From the NCBI RefSeq assembly GCF_034314085.1, contig NZ_JAVIWI010000001.1:4340001-4404000 (forward strand): 64,000 bases of DNA. The letters run 5' to 3'. This stretch comes from Undibacterium sp. 5I1. Its GTDB lineage: Bacteria > Pseudomonadota > Gammaproteobacteria > Burkholderiales > Burkholderiaceae_D. Shown here piece after piece: positions 20,646 to 30,326 of this stretch (position 1 is its first letter; every line of letters begins with the position of its first letter). Position numbers and translations under genes: made by a program. The notes beneath the pieces were generated by a model. The model was given only the letters and a program-made list of their open reading frames with translations. It had not been told where the DNA came from and did no database searches.

Positions 20646-22166
20646 TTAACCGCCAGTTACAGCCTTGACCGCAGCTGCCGCATCTACAATGCCTGCGCCA
20701 CAACCTGGGCAGTTTGCTGGTGCAGGGCGAGCTGTTTTAATCAAGATGCTTTTTACTTGTGCCGGAGTTAATCTGGGATTAACTGACAACATTAAAGCCA
20801 CTACGCCAGCCACATGTGGTGTCGCTTGAGAAGTACCAGAGTACATACCATACGTAGAATCGTTAGTAGCAACGGTTGTACCTGTTGGCAAAGTCGATGT
20901 GATCTGATCATTCGCTGTTGTGAAGCCTCCGCCCGGAGCCGCGACGGTTACTGTGCCGCCGTAGTTGGAATAGCTCGCACGACCACCTGCAATCGAAGTC
21001 GATGCTACTGTAATTACACCTGGGCAGTTCGCTGGCGATGACAGTTTGGCATCAATACTTGAATTGCCGGCAGCAATTACAATCACCGTGCCAGCTGCGA
21101 TCGCGCTTTGATATGCGGTTGCGCTAGTACGAGTACAAACACCTGTGCCACCTAGAGAAAGATTCAGGACATTGGCTCTGTTGATGTTATCTGGTATGCC
21201 GCTGATATGAAGTCCTGCGGCCCAAGCTACTGCGTCAGCAATATCAGAATCATAGCCACCGCATTTGCCGAGTACGCGCAAAGGCAGCACTTTTGCTTTT
21301 GGCGCGACTCCTGTGATGCCAATGCCGTTTGTAGCAGCAGCCACGATACCTGCAACGTGCGTACCATGCCAAGAACTGTTCGATGGACCACACGATGTGT
21401 CAGTTGCACTGACCCAGTCACCTAAGTCGATTGCGTCTGGACCACGAACACTTGATGCGCCAGCTGGTAAGGCAATCCGTGCTACTGCAGGGCTACTGAT
21501 AAAGTTATAACCATATTGGTTTGCCTTGCCGCCTTGTGCTGGAACCAAATTAGGCAGAATATCTGGATGCGGGCGATACCCGGTATCCAGCACAGCCACG
21601 ACAATGTTTTGCCCCATTGTGATATCCCAAGCTGCTGGCAAATTCAAAGCACCTACTTGGGTCTTGGAATCTTGCATATCCCATTGGTTGGTAGAAAACA
21701 AAGGATCCGTCGGTACATAAGCAGGACGACGAATGTAGTCTGGTTCCGCATATTCGATAGTCGAATCGACGCTAGCCAGTTTGGCTGCCAGAGCACGCAT
21801 TTCAGCTGGTTTTAAAGCGATATCGGAAGCATAAACCCAACCTCCGGTCACAATCTGGCGCTTCAGTACAAACGAGGTACCGAAAGTTTGCGCCACCGAC
21901 TGTAGTGTGGAAAGGCGTTGTGCCTGTACTTGTGCCAAGGCAGTTAGATTGCCTCCGACACTAGCAGCCGACTCAAGCATATTACTTCTCTCATTGTGAT
22001 ATTTGATAATGATTTGAGAGAGTTTTTGCTCGACTTGCGGCTTAGTGCTATTTGCGCTATTTGGGTCAACTGCAGACGCAAAAGCAGGTGCAAAGACAGA
22101 TACATTTAGCATCGTGCTCATTACGACTAACAGTAAAGGTTTAACGCTGAACAGTAAAGATTTCAT
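20646..22166 (-). CDS. Secreted subtilisin-like serine protease (S8 family)
   Basis: Exported endopeptidase. The 506-aa protein has a signal peptide (about 1-32, ending near AFASA), an I9-like propeptide (about 50-145), and a catalytic domain with D194 (AVLDTG), H267 (HGTHVAG), oxyanion N368 (AAGNSS) and S446 (GTSQATPHVAG). It ends soon after the catalytic domain, with no C-terminal pre-peptidase or autotransporter domain seen, so it is probably released through the general secretory pathway and an outer-membrane route. GGAGAAAATACAG precedes the ATG. The RCC1 lipoprotein gene lies 65 bp upstream on the same strand; the two may be co-transcribed. Confidence 0.93.
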   Translation of the reverse strand: MKSLLFSVKPLLLVVMSTMLNVSVFAPAFASAVDPNSANSTKPQVEQKLSQIIIKYHNERSNMLESAASVGGNLTALAQVQAQRLSTLQSVAQTFGTSFVLKRQIVTGGWVYASDIALKPAEMRALAAKLASVDSTIEYAEPDYIRRPAYVPTDPLFSTNQWDMQDSKTQVGALNLPAAWDITMGQNIVVAVLDTGYRPHPDILPNLVPAQGGKANQYGYNFISSPAVARIALPAGASSVRGPDAIDLGDWVSATDTSCGPSNSSWHGTHVAGIVAAATNGIGITGVAPKAKVLPLRVLGKCGGYDSDIADAVAWAAGLHISGIPDNINRANVLNLSLGGTGVCTRTSATAYQSAIAAGTVIVIAAGNSSIDAKLSSPANCPGVITVASTSIAGGRASYSNYGGTVTVAAPGGGFTTANDQITSTLPTGTTVATNDSTYGMYSGTSQATPHVAGVVALMLSVNPRLTPAQVKSILIKTARPAPANCPGCGAGIVDAAAAVKAVTGG

Positions 22167-22231
22167 TCTGTATTTTCTCCGATAATTTATCGTTTGGGAT
22201 GTAGATCGTTGTATGAGTTATTTTCTAGTAA

Positions 22232-23863
22232 TTAACTGGAAAATGGGATTTTTGTCAGAGCTGCCGGAACTGCTCCGCCACCCGCCCATTGATCACCCCA
22301 GCTAGTAAAGGTGCCGTCTTTACTGACTGCAAGGAAGGCGCCAAATGGTGTGGCATAAATTGCACGGACATTCACTAGTTTCGCTGTAACTGCGCTACTG
22401 TCGCCACCTTTGCTTGGCATGCCCCAAGTCACTACTGTGCCATCAGCTTTGAGTGCAGCGAACGCATATTTGTTCGCCGTGATTGAAACCACGTTCGTCA
22501 ACTGTGCGGTTACCGCGCTGCTGTCGCCACCAACGCTAGGATCACCCCAACTTACCACGGTACCGTCAGCTTTTAGAGCCGCAAATGCATATTCAGTGGA
22601 TTGGATTGATTTCACTTTGTTTAGTGAAGCTTGTGCAGTAGTTAAGCTGGCCTGCATACGTGGCAAATCACCCCAACTTACAACGGTACCGTCCGCGCGT
22701 AAGGCCGCAAAAGCAGTTTGCGTTGAGTAGACATTAGTGATGTTTGTCAAAATGCCGTTACTGTTTAAAATACGCGTGTCTACCGCCTCGATGTCATTGG
22801 CATAACCGAATCCAAATGTGATGCCAGCATTCGTCGTCGCGACGGCAATTGCGCCACCGGCAGTCAGATTTTTTACATTCGTCACTACTTGATCACTGGT
22901 TGGTATTGCCCAGCCAAATGAGCCGGTCCAACTAACCACGGTACCGTCTTTACGAAGTGCTACAAAGTCATAATTTGTGCCGACGACTTGGATCACATTG
23001 GTAAGTTGCGATTGCACTGAACTTGCATCACCGCCCGTGTCCGCATCACCAAATGCAACGACAGTTCCGTCTGCTTTGATTGCCGCGTAAGCACCTTCAG
23101 TGGAGGCGATACTTTTAATGTTTGTCAAAGACGCTACGGTTGCTGCATTGAGTCCGTAATTTGGATCATTGAAAGGTACATCAACGCCAGACAGCACGCC
23201 GCGATAAGTACCCCACGCAGTAAAAGAGCCATCTTTTTTTACGCCAAAGAAAGCTACGCGACCGGGAATAATGGAGGCAATGTTTGTCAGTGCGCTTGTA
23301 GCGGTGGTCGGAGACACGTAGCTGCTACCCCAAACTTTAACCGTGCCATCAGTTAGCAGTGCAGCAAAGCCGCGATCTGAAGGGAACAACTGTGCAATAC
23401 CTGTAATCACTGAGGACGATGCATTTTGTCCGCCCCAAACTGGATTGCCCCAAGCGTAGGCTGTACCATTTTGCGTAACAGCAAAAGCTGCAAGTGCGCT
23501 GTAGACGGAATTAGCCTGCAGAGTTTGACTTGCAGTCGCCGTAGAGCAGCTTGCAGTCGCTGTGACAGCAGAATTTGGTTGAGTATCTTGTACGCTAGTG
23601 CCAGTACCTAAGGCAACGCCAGACGATGCTTGCCAGCTGACTGTTGGTGTTACCGAGCAGTTAGTGCTATTGACTACAGCAGTCAAAGTAGTACCCCGTG
23701 CACCGAAAACGTCAATTGAAACCGTCGGCGAAGGCGGTGGTGCTGGTGGCGCAGATGAGTCGCTGCCGCCGCATCCGGCAAGAAGTACCGTAAATCCAAT
23801 ACTCGCTAAGGCCGACGCCATGCTTTTTAATGGAATACCATTTGACTTGATGTATATATTCAT
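22232..23863 (-). CDS. RCC1-repeat beta-propeller lipoprotein
   Basis: Predicted lipoprotein: signal sequence with lipobox LLAGC near residue 30, followed by a Ser/Pro linker and an Ig-like or adhesion-like segment (about 45-120). Then come about ten RCC1-type repeats of roughly 40-50 residues, each with a core like FAALKADGTVVSWGD; units 7 to 9 are nearly identical. RCC1 repeats build beta-propellers used for protein binding (BLIP-II is a secreted bacterial example). The partner and role are unknown. The shared strand suggests a functional link with the subtilase downstream. The N terminus could begin at an internal Met about 15 codons later without losing the lipobox. Confidence 0.85.
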   Translation of the reverse strand: MNIYIKSNGIPLKSMASALASIGFTVLLAGCGGSDSSAPPAPPPSPTVSIDVFGARGTTLTAVVNSTNCSVTPTVSWQASSGVALGTGTSVQDTQPNSAVTATASCSTATASQTLQANSVYSALAAFAVTQNGTAYAWGNPVWGGQNASSSVITGIAQLFPSDRGFAALLTDGTVKVWGSSYVSPTTATSALTNIASIIPGRVAFFGVKKDGSFTAWGTYRGVLSGVDVPFNDPNYGLNAATVASLTNIKSIASTEGAYAAIKADGTVVAFGDADTGGDASSVQSQLTNVIQVVGTNYDFVALRKDGTVVSWTGSFGWAIPTSDQVVTNVKNLTAGGAIAVATTNAGITFGFGYANDIEAVDTRILNSNGILTNITNVYSTQTAFAALRADGTVVSWGDLPRMQASLTTAQASLNKVKSIQSTEYAFAALKADGTVVSWGDPSVGGDSSAVTAQLTNVVSITANKYAFAALKADGTVVTWGMPSKGGDSSAVTAKLVNVRAIYATPFGAFLAVSKDGTFTSWGDQWAGGGAVPAALTKIPFSS

Positions 23864-24188
23864 TTGCTACCCTGCTCCCAAAACAGTGGATTGATATGTG
23901 CACCTATTTTTATTTCAATAACGTTGATATGTTGTCTCATCGCTACTCATACTTATCTTAGCACTGGCTTAATCTAGAAATTTAGCCATCAAATTAAAAG
24001 ACACTAAAACAAGATTAAATTCACTTTACGAAATATTTTCAATTTAAAAAACGAGCACTTTGTTGTTTTCTACATGATTTTCATGTCTGAGGCATACTTC
24101 GTCAGTGTGCATGCATCATTTATTAATAAAAATGTATTGCACCACAATTGTAATAAAGATTATTTTGAGTTAAATGAAAGGAATCATA
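23864..24188. other. Divergent intergenic region, RCC1 lipoprotein / peroxiredoxin
   Basis: About 320 bp, AT-rich, between divergently transcribed genes; it must hold both promoters. I see no repeat element, RNA gene or clear operator here. Confidence 0.5.
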
Positions 24189-24695
24189 ATGAGCATACAA
24201 ATTGGCCAGCATTTACCAGCAGGTAGCCTCGCAGAATTTATTGAAGTTGAATCAGAGGGTTGCTCCCTCGGCCCGAATACTTTTAAAGTAGAAGATTTAA
24301 CCAAAGGCAAAACTATTGCTATCTTCGGTTTGCCAGGTGCTTACACGCCAACTTGCTCCGCTAAACACGTACCGGGTTATGTGCAGCATGCCGCTGAATT
24401 TAAGGCTAAAGGCGTTGATGAAATCTGGTGCATCTCGGTCAACGATGCGTTTGTAATGGGCGCATGGGGTCGGGAGCAAAAAGCAGTCGGCACAGTACGT
24501 ATGATGGCCGATGGCAACGCAGATTTCAGTAAAGCATTGGGCTTGGATGCTGACTTCAGTAAGTTTGGTATGGGCACACGCTCACAGCGTTACTCGATGC
24601 TGGTTGTTGATGGCGTAGTTAAGCAATTGAACGTAGAAGAAGGCGGCAAATTTGAAGTTTCAAATGCCGAGACTTTGTTGGGGCAGTTAGCTTGA
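24189..24695 (+). CDS. Peroxiredoxin, Prx5 family
   Basis: Thiol peroxidase reducing H2O2 and organic hydroperoxides in the cytoplasm. The peroxidatic Cys is C56 in GAYTPTCSAKH (the PxxxTxxC motif). Further Cys residues are C25 and C81. I choose ATG 24189 (MSIQIG, 168 aa), preceded by GAAAGGAA, over the ATG 15 bp upstream that overlaps that ribosome-binding site. From memory, a peroxiredoxin of this type commonly follows ftsZ in Burkholderiales; here the subtilase and RCC1 genes lie between them. Confidence 0.92.
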   Translation: MSIQIGQHLPAGSLAEFIEVESEGCSLGPNTFKVEDLTKGKTIAIFGLPGAYTPTCSAKHVPGYVQHAAEFKAKGVDEIWCISVNDAFVMGAWGREQKAVGTVRMMADGNADFSKALGLDADFSKFGMGTRSQRYSMLVVDGVVKQLNVEEGGKFEVSNAETLLGQLA

Positions 24696-24826
24696 TTTGA
24701 GTAGCGACAGGATGAAACAGGATGAGGATACGAGCCGGATCAAGTCTGGATTAGATCCTAGTTCATGATCTGAAGCTTGCTTGAGCATTATCAGAATATG
24801 GTACAAAGCTTAGCTTAAATATATAG

Positions 24827-24860
24827 GAGAGTGCGCATGATGCCCACTCTCTTATTTTTT
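24827..24860 (+). terminator. Rho-independent terminator after the peroxiredoxin gene
   Basis: GAGAGTG (24827-24833) and CACTCTC (24845-24851) form a stem followed by TTATTTTTTT. It abuts repeat element copy 2. Confidence 0.8.
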
Positions 24861-24943
24861 TATACTCCAGGTAAGTATATTTTATTGTCCATATATTTAC
24901 TGGTCTATAGGACGTTTATAGGAAAATAATGGGGGGGTATGTG
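24861..24943 (+). repeat. T84 interspersed palindromic element, copy 2
   Basis: From TATACTCC to GGGGGGTATGTGA, with internal TTGTCC and GGAC arms. Plus orientation: GTATATTTTA follows the left terminus and AAAATAATGGGG precedes the right. It lies between convergent genes (peroxiredoxin and recQ). Confidence 0.85.
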
Positions 24944-25008
24944 ATTTTTCCATAAAATCGATGAATTAAAGTCATTCGCCAAAATGATTTATTAAGGCGA
25001 TTCACCGC

Positions 25009-26838
25009 TTACTGCAATTCCGCAATCAACGCCACAATTTCTGCTCCGTAGCGCTCTAATTTTTTCTCGCCAACGCCAGTCACACCTCGTAAATCGTCCA
25101 TTGATCTAGGATTGGCTTTGGCGATTTCGCGCAGGGTCGAATCATGGAAAATAATGAAGGCCGCTGTGTTGTGCGCCTTGGCAGTTTCTACCCGCCACCA
25201 ACGCAGTTTCTCGAAGATAGCTTGCTCGCTATTCGAGAGGTTTGACTCGGCGTAATCTTTTGCCGATTGACGTTTATGTTTGACGGCTTTTTCTGCTTTT
25301 TTATATTGCCGCAGTTGTACTTTGGTCTCGCCTTTTAAAACAGCGCGTGACTCTTGAGTGAGTTTTAGCGAGCTAAAATTGTCATAATCGACTGAGACCA
25401 GACCGAGTGCGATTAATTGTCGCAACAGTGCGCGCCACTCTGCTTCGCTTTTGTCAGAGCCTATACCAAAAGTGGACAGCTGATCATGTCGCCATTGCTT
25501 GACGCGATCAGTATCGATGCCGCGCAAAACGTCAATGATATGACCCGCAGCGAAGCGTTGATCGGCACGGTAGATAGTAGAAAGAATTTTTTGTGCTGCC
25601 AGGCTGCCATCAAACGAGGTTGGTGGTGACAAGCAGGTGTCGCAGTTGCCGCAGGCTTGCGATTGTTGTCCAAAATAATCGAGGATATGTACGCGCCGGC
25701 AATTCAGCGTTTCGCACAAGCCCAGCATGGCATCGAGCTTAACGCCTTGCACACGTTTAAAGGTTTCATTCGCTTCGGATTCATCAATCATGCGACGCTG
25801 CTGAACTACGTCTTGCAAACCATAGGCCATCCAGGCATTGGCACTCGTTCCATCACGTCCTGCACGGCCAGTTTCTTGATAATAGCCTTCAATACTTTTG
25901 GGTAAATCCAGATGGGCGACAAAGCGCACATCAGGTTTATCGATACCCATGCCAAAGGCGATTGTCGCCGTCATCACTATCCCGTCTTCGCGCAAAAAAC
26001 GGGACTGATTTTTTGTCCGGTCCGGCAGCGCCATCCCGGCATGATAGGGCAGAGCAGTGATGCCGTTTTCATTCAAAAATTCAGCGGTCTCTTCGACCTT
26101 TTTACGCGACAGGCAATACACAATCCCCGCATCGCCATTGTGTTGCGCCTGAATAAAATCGAGTAATTGCTTGCGTCCATTCGCCTTCTCCACAATTTGG
26201 TAACGGATGTTAGGACGATCAAAGGACGAGACAAATTGCAGTGCATTTTCTAACTGCAAGCGGTGAATAATTTCATCACGGGTTTGCTGATCGGCGGTCG
26301 CGGTCAGGGCGATACGCGGCACCGAGGGAAAGCGTTCATGCAAGATCGACAGCTTGATATATTCCGGCCGGAAATCATGACCCCATTGCGATACGCAATG
26401 CGCCTCATCAATCGCAAAAAGAGCCAGTGGCGTTACCGATAATAATTCCAGACAACGCTGTGTCATCAAGCGCTCTGGCGCGATGTACACCATGTCCAAC
26501 TCGCCGTTACGCATCATTTTTTCGATACGTAAGGCTTCGTCAAAACTTTGCGTCGAATTGAGAAAGGCAGCGCGCACACCGACTTCTTCCAGCGCATCCA
26601 CTTGATCCTGCATCAGCGCAATCAGTGGCGAGATGACGATGCCGACGCCATGCCGTATCAGCGCCGGAATTTGATAACACAAAGACTTACCGCCGCCAGT
26701 TGGCATTAGCACCAGAGCGTCACCGCCCTTGACGACATGTCCGACAATTTGTTCTTGCTGCCCACGAAAAGACGGGTAGCCAAATACGGTTTGTAATAAG
26801 TGCAGTGCCGGATCGGCAGTATTGCTAGCTTCTGTCAC
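25009..26838 (-). CDS. recQ: ATP-dependent DNA helicase RecQ
   Basis: 3'-5' helicase acting in recombination and replication-fork repair. 609 aa. Motif [14 protein letters not shown] near residues 46-58, DEAH box ([18 protein letters not shown]) near 145, [10 protein letters not shown] motif VI, a zinc-binding cysteine set ending in CGNCDTC, a winged-helix RQC domain, and a C-terminal HRDC domain. It starts with GTG, three bases after the uppP stop on the same strand, so the pair is probably one transcript. No close terminator is seen on its side except the adjacent repeat element. Confidence 0.96.
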   Translation of the reverse strand: MTEASNTADPALHLLQTVFGYPSFRGQQEQIVGHVVKGGDALVLMPTGGGKSLCYQIPALIRHGVGIVISPLIALMQDQVDALEEVGVRAAFLNSTQSFDEALRIEKMMRNGELDMVYIAPERLMTQRCLELLSVTPLALFAIDEAHCVSQWGHDFRPEYIKLSILHERFPSVPRIALTATADQQTRDEIIHRLQLENALQFVSSFDRPNIRYQIVEKANGRKQLLDFIQAQHNGDAGIVYCLSRKKVEETAEFLNENGITALPYHAGMALPDRTKNQSRFLREDGIVMTATIAFGMGIDKPDVRFVAHLDLPKSIEGYYQETGRAGRDGTSANAWMAYGLQDVVQQRRMIDESEANETFKRVQGVKLDAMLGLCETLNCRRVHILDYFGQQSQACGNCDTCLSPPTSFDGSLAAQKILSTIYRADQRFAAGHIIDVLRGIDTDRVKQWRHDQLSTFGIGSDKSEAEWRALLRQLIALGLVSVDYDNFSSLKLTQESRAVLKGETKVQLRQYKKAEKAVKHKRQSAKDYAESNLSNSEQAIFEKLRWWRVETAKAHNTAAFIIFHDSTLREIAKANPRSMDDLRGVTGVGEKKLERYGAEIVALIAELQ

Positions 26839-26841
26839 AAC

Positions 26842-27717
26842 TTAATCAACCCAGGCGATCGCGCCAGTGTAGGCAGTAATTAAAATCATGATGCCAAACG
26901 CGATGCGGTACCAGGCAAATGCATTGAAATTATGAGAAGCGATATAACGCAATAACCAGCGTACACAAAAGAAGGCTGAGATAAATGCGGCAACAGTTCC
27001 GAGGCTAAATACAGGCACATCGGTCATCGACAATTCATGACGTGCTTTGTAGAGCGAATATACAGTTGCTCCCAGCAAGGTCGGAATCGCTAAGAAGAAC
27101 GAAAACTCAGTGGCGGCTTTTCTGCTTAAGCCAAATAACATACCGCCAATAATCGTCGCGCCAGAACGGCTGGTGCCGGGGATCAAACCGAAGGATTGAG
27201 CGATACCAATTTTGAGCGCATCTAACATCGTCATATCATCCACGGACTGGACACGCGCCACTTTGTCCGCACTGGCGACTGTGTTTGCGTTGCCAGTAGC
27301 GGGTTTGTTTTTACGCTCTACCCACAAAATAATCAAGCCACCGATGATGAAGGCGAGTGCGACCGGAACTGGCGCAAATAAATAGGCCTTGATTGTTTTG
27401 ATGAACAACACGCCGAGTATCGCTGCAGGCAAAAACGCAACCACTAGGTTGAGCGCAAATTTCTGAGATTTTTTATCGCTCGCTAATCCCATCGTCACGC
27501 TCGCAATTTTTTGCCGATATTCCCAGCAAACCGCGAAAATTGCACCAGCTTGTATCACGATATCAAATACTTTGGCCGTATCTGATGAAATGCCTTCGGT
27601 AAAGTTAATCAGGCTACCCGTCAGTATCAAGTGCCCTGTAGAGGAGATCGGCAGGAATTCCGTCAGTCCCTCAACGATACCCATGATGATGATTTTTACG
27701 GCGAAGATAAGATCCAT
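26842..27717 (-). CDS. uppP: Undecaprenyl-diphosphate phosphatase UppP
   Basis: Membrane phosphatase (BacA) that recycles undecaprenyl pyrophosphate to the lipid carrier needed by MraY; its overexpression is known to give bacitracin resistance. 291 aa with about seven to eight helices. Signature motifs [15 protein letters not shown] near the N terminus and [10 protein letters not shown] in the middle hold the catalytic residues. recQ follows 3 bp downstream. Confidence 0.96.
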   Translation of the reverse strand: MDLIFAVKIIIMGIVEGLTEFLPISSTGHLILTGSLINFTEGISSDTAKVFDIVIQAGAIFAVCWEYRQKIASVTMGLASDKKSQKFALNLVVAFLPAAILGVLFIKTIKAYLFAPVPVALAFIIGGLIILWVERKNKPATGNANTVASADKVARVQSVDDMTMLDALKIGIAQSFGLIPGTSRSGATIIGGMLFGLSRKAATEFSFFLAIPTLLGATVYSLYKARHELSMTDVPVFSLGTVAAFISAFFCVRWLLRYIASHNFNAFAWYRIAFGIMILITAYTGAIAWVD

Positions 27718-27881
27718 AGTCGGCAGAAAATTGTGAGTGAATGGGATGAAAAAAAGAAGGTAGATGATGCGTCAATGCTGGACAAATATGAGAAAAATCG
27801 CATGCTCAATTAGTCGGCACGAAGCTTAACATGGTCGCATGCTACGCGCCCCTCGAATTTGTTACAAAGTACGATAAATTC

Positions 27882-27966
27882 ATATACTCCCCATAAAATT
27901 TTTATTAAATGGTGTATTGTCCATATAATATATGGACATATTTAAAATACTATATGGGAGTATTTT
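27882..27966 (-). repeat. T84 interspersed palindromic element, copy 3
   Basis: TATACTCCCC at the left and GGGAGTATTT at the right, with the cleanest internal palindrome of the family: TGTCCATA (27918-27925) mirrored by TATGGACA (27931-27938). It aligns in minus orientation. It lies upstream of uppP in the roughly 600-bp gap before the cytochrome gene; the rest of that gap holds family A copy 1 and nothing else recognised. Confidence 0.87.
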
Positions 27967-28066
27967 AAATATAGCAAAGAATGTTTGTACAGGTCGGGCG
28001 CGTTTGAGATTCCGTCAGCGCTATGCAGATATATGCTGGCAGGGTGGTTGTCAGTGAAAAATATAA

Positions 28067-28164
28067 GGCTTACGCAAAATTGTCCCCGCAAGGCGTGGCG
28101 ACGAAGATAGCACTTAAGTAGAGCCAGGAGCTACAACTCAGCTGGGGCGGTTTTGCGTGAGTCT
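28067..28164 (-). repeat. Family A repeat, copy 1
   Basis: 98 bp with inverted ends: GGCTTACGCAAAATTGTCCC at the left, and GGGGCGGTTTTGCGTGAGTC at the right. Family A copies carry two different subterminal sequences, an AACCGCCC end and an AATTGTCC end. This copy is reversed relative to copies 2 and 3. No coding capacity. Confidence 0.75.
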
Positions 28165-28318
28165 TTGAGTAGTACAACTTCGAAGGGTGCCTTCAAAAAG
28201 CCCAACGTCGTCCCATTAATCCTGTTTTACAAAAATTGGATATGATCTATTTTGTGTCCGCGTTGCAGCGATGTATTGCATGCACACTTCACATACTTAC
28301 CTCCACTATTGACCCATC

Positions 28319-28711
28319 ATGCATAAATTAGTCTTATTGATATTCGTACTGGTCAGTCAGTTTGCCTCGGCGCAAACTTCTGGCAACCTGGAGGCCGGTA
28401 AGGCCGCCTTTAAAAAATGTGCTTCGTGTCACCAGGTAGGTCCCTCTGCCCGAGGTGGTTTTGGCCCTGAACTGAATGGCATTATCGGCAGACGCGCAGG
28501 GGCAACGGGTGATTATCGATATTCACAAGCAATGAAAAATTCAGGCATCGTCTGGTCAGAGAAATCGTTGACCGCATTTTTGAAGGACCCCAGCGATCTT
28601 GTACCCGGTACAAAAATGCGTTTTTACGGGATTGGTGATGAGAAGGAAATTACCAATCTACTTACTTACTTGCGTAGCTTCCCAATGGTTAATGCAAAGC
28701 CGGTGCAGTGA
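28319..28711 (+). CDS. Periplasmic class I c-type cytochrome
   Basis: Small electron carrier of 130 aa: signal peptide 1-19 (ending FASAQ), haem-binding C34-A-S-C37-H38, and a likely axial Met100 in PGTKMRF. The pattern [13 protein letters not shown] matches the mitochondrial/bacterial c2-like group. It stands alone, and its 3' end overlaps by 23 bp the end of a gene on the opposite strand. Its redox partner cannot be deduced here. Confidence 0.9.
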   Translation: MHKLVLLIFVLVSQFASAQTSGNLEAGKAAFKKCASCHQVGPSARGGFGPELNGIIGRRAGATGDYRYSQAMKNSGIVWSEKSLTAFLKDPSDLVPGTKMRFYGIGDEKEITNLLTYLRSFPMVNAKPVQ

Positions 28712-28952
28712 TTCTCTCTAGTTCGCTAAGCCATAGAATCGCTTGTTCCCGGGTTGATCCGCACATCTCTGTGGACGGCTGAAGTCCTGAGCAACAGGAG
28801 GGGCGCTCCGGACGCCCAAAAATCTGACATTGATTATTCGCCGTCAATTGTATGCATCTGATGCCAGCCGGTTTGCCATTGGGCATTCCGGGGATAGCAC
28901 TCGAAATCGAAGGGGCGGTGCAACACGCACCGCAATTGTCACGACAAATCAT
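28689..28952 (-). CDS. YkgJ-type cysteine-cluster protein
   Basis: 87-aa protein with a CxxxCxxCC cluster at the N terminus (CRDNCGACC) and further paired cysteines (CIQL, CQIF, PSCCSG, MCGS), the pattern of the YkgJ/zinc- or iron-chelating Cys-cluster family. The biochemical function is unknown for the family. It converges on and slightly overlaps the cytochrome c gene. Confidence 0.8.
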   Translation of the reverse strand: MICRDNCGACCTAPSISSAIPGMPNGKPAGIRCIQLTANNQCQIFGRPERPSCCSGLQPSTEMCGSTREQAILWLSELERITAPALH

Positions 28953-29050
28953 GTGGGTATTTCATTAGTAAAAGTTATTCAGTAGAGTTTTGACCAGGAT
29001 ACGGCATGACTTGTGTTGCAGGTGCATCGTAGACACTTCTCAGCTCCTAT

Positions 29051-29290
29051 TCAACCCCGATTTTCCATTAGACCGCTACCACTTCGCAGAAACGCAGACG
29101 GCATGCGGTCATCAGAGGGATAACACCACCGCGATTTGAGTGGGAGCGCTACAGCGACAATTGCACCTTTGGCGAACTGCCTGGCGTTGTTGCTCCTCCT
29201 AGCAAGATGCAGCTTGCGTCGTCGTCGCGTCTAGCCAGTCAGTTCGCCAAAGGCACACTTGTCGCTGTTACTATGGAAAATCTGGGTTTA
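29051..29290. repeat. Family D inverted-repeat element, copy 1
   Basis: About 240 bp bounded by AACCCCGATTTTCCATTAG (29053-29071) and its inverse CTATGGAAAATCTGGGTT (29271-29288). A second nested inverted repeat of about 28 bp (near 29151-29179 and 29240-29268, around the core TTTGGCGAACTG) makes it a long hairpin. It has no transposase and resembles a MITE. It shares its ends with copy 2 at 50691. The rest of the 620-bp gap (29291-29536) shows nothing recognised. Confidence 0.75.
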
Positions 29291-29536
29291 AATAGTAGCA
29301 GACACTTACCATATTGAAAAACCATCAATCCCTCCGGTGATCTTGTCGTTCGCGGCTGTATTTTGTCATTTCAGCCTCCACTTTTGCTGCTTGATCGCAT
29401 ATTGATGGCGAGATACTGATAGAAACCTGACAATCTGCCTCAGTGCGATGCGGCAATGGGAAACAACTCCAGAGCATGCTTTGGTAAGGCTGTAGCGGAA
29501 ACTGTTTCCTTGACGCTCAGGGTAGAGAAGTTTATA

Positions 29537-29554
29537 TTACTGACTCTTCAGTAA
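29537..29554. promoter_or_regulatory. Probable TetR operator
   Basis: TTACTGA (29537-29543), a 4-bp spacer, then TCAGTAA (29548-29554): a perfect inverted repeat ending 19 bp before the tetR start. Typical position and form for an autoregulating AcrR/TetR-type repressor. Confidence 0.65.
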
Positions 29555-29573
29555 GTTAAATTTCCCCATCATC

Positions 29574-30209
29574 ATGCCCTGTCCGTTCAAGCCCCGCTGG
29601 GAGCGTCGTAAGGATGCTCGCCCTCAAGAACTACTTGCTGCTGCACTCGATTTATTTGTCGAGCGCGGATTTGCCGCAACCCGTCTGGATGATGTGGCAC
29701 GCATTGCTGGTGTCTCCAAAGGGACTTTGTATTTGTATTACAGCAGTAAAGAAGAGCTATTTAAAGCAGTCGTGCGTGATAGCGTCGTCCCTTTAATTGG
29801 CGAAGCGGGTGAGTTAATTGATCAATTTACTGGCAGCACTGCCGATTTGTTCCGCCAGTTTATGGGAACCTGGTGGGAGCGCATTGGCAAAACCAAATTA
29901 TCGGGACTGAGTAAGTTGATGATGGCGGAAGCGGCTAACTTCCCTGATCTGGCACAGTTTTATTACGAAGAAGTGATCGCCCCCAGCGATGCAATGATGA
30001 TACGTTTGTTGCAAAGAGGTATAGATAGCGGGGAAATGCGGAAAATTGATCCTAGTATTGGCGCCAAGATATTGATCGCGCCTATGATCATGATGATGAT
30101 GTGGAAGCATTCCTATAGCGTGTGCCAGATTCGGACCGAGGATCTGGAAACCTATCTGGAACATTATATGGACATGGCATTACATGGTTTGTTAGCCAAT
30201 CCAAATTGA
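29574..30209 (+). CDS. TetR/AcrR-family transcriptional regulator of the adjacent efflux operon
   Basis: 211 aa. The N-terminal helix-turn-helix (AGVSKGTLYLYYSSKEELF, about residues 45-63) is typical of TetR repressors; the C-terminal ligand domain is divergent. It lies 117 bp upstream of, and co-directional with, an MFP-RND pair, and is preceded by an inverted repeat that suits autoregulation. The likely role is repressor of the efflux genes released by a substrate; inferred from context. Confidence 0.9.
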   Translation: MPCPFKPRWERRKDARPQELLAAALDLFVERGFAATRLDDVARIAGVSKGTLYLYYSSKEELFKAVVRDSVVPLIGEAGELIDQFTGSTADLFRQFMGTWWERIGKTKLSGLSKLMMAEAANFPDLAQFYYEEVIAPSDAMMIRLLQRGIDSGEMRKIDPSIGAKILIAPMIMMMMWKHSYSVCQIRTEDLETYLEHYMDMALHGLLANPN

Positions 30210-30326
30210 CGCGGTTGGTGAGCGTCGATCGCACTGGCACTATGTTAGTCTAAATTAGTTTGAACAAGGCTGCTGCAACAGTGATGTACTTGCAATAAAA
30301 ACACAATAAAAATTAAATAACACGGG

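Noticed and set aside
21516..21815. 99-codon plus-strand frame opposite the subtilase
   Set aside because: Antisense shadow of the protease gene; no ribosome-binding site or recognisable domain.
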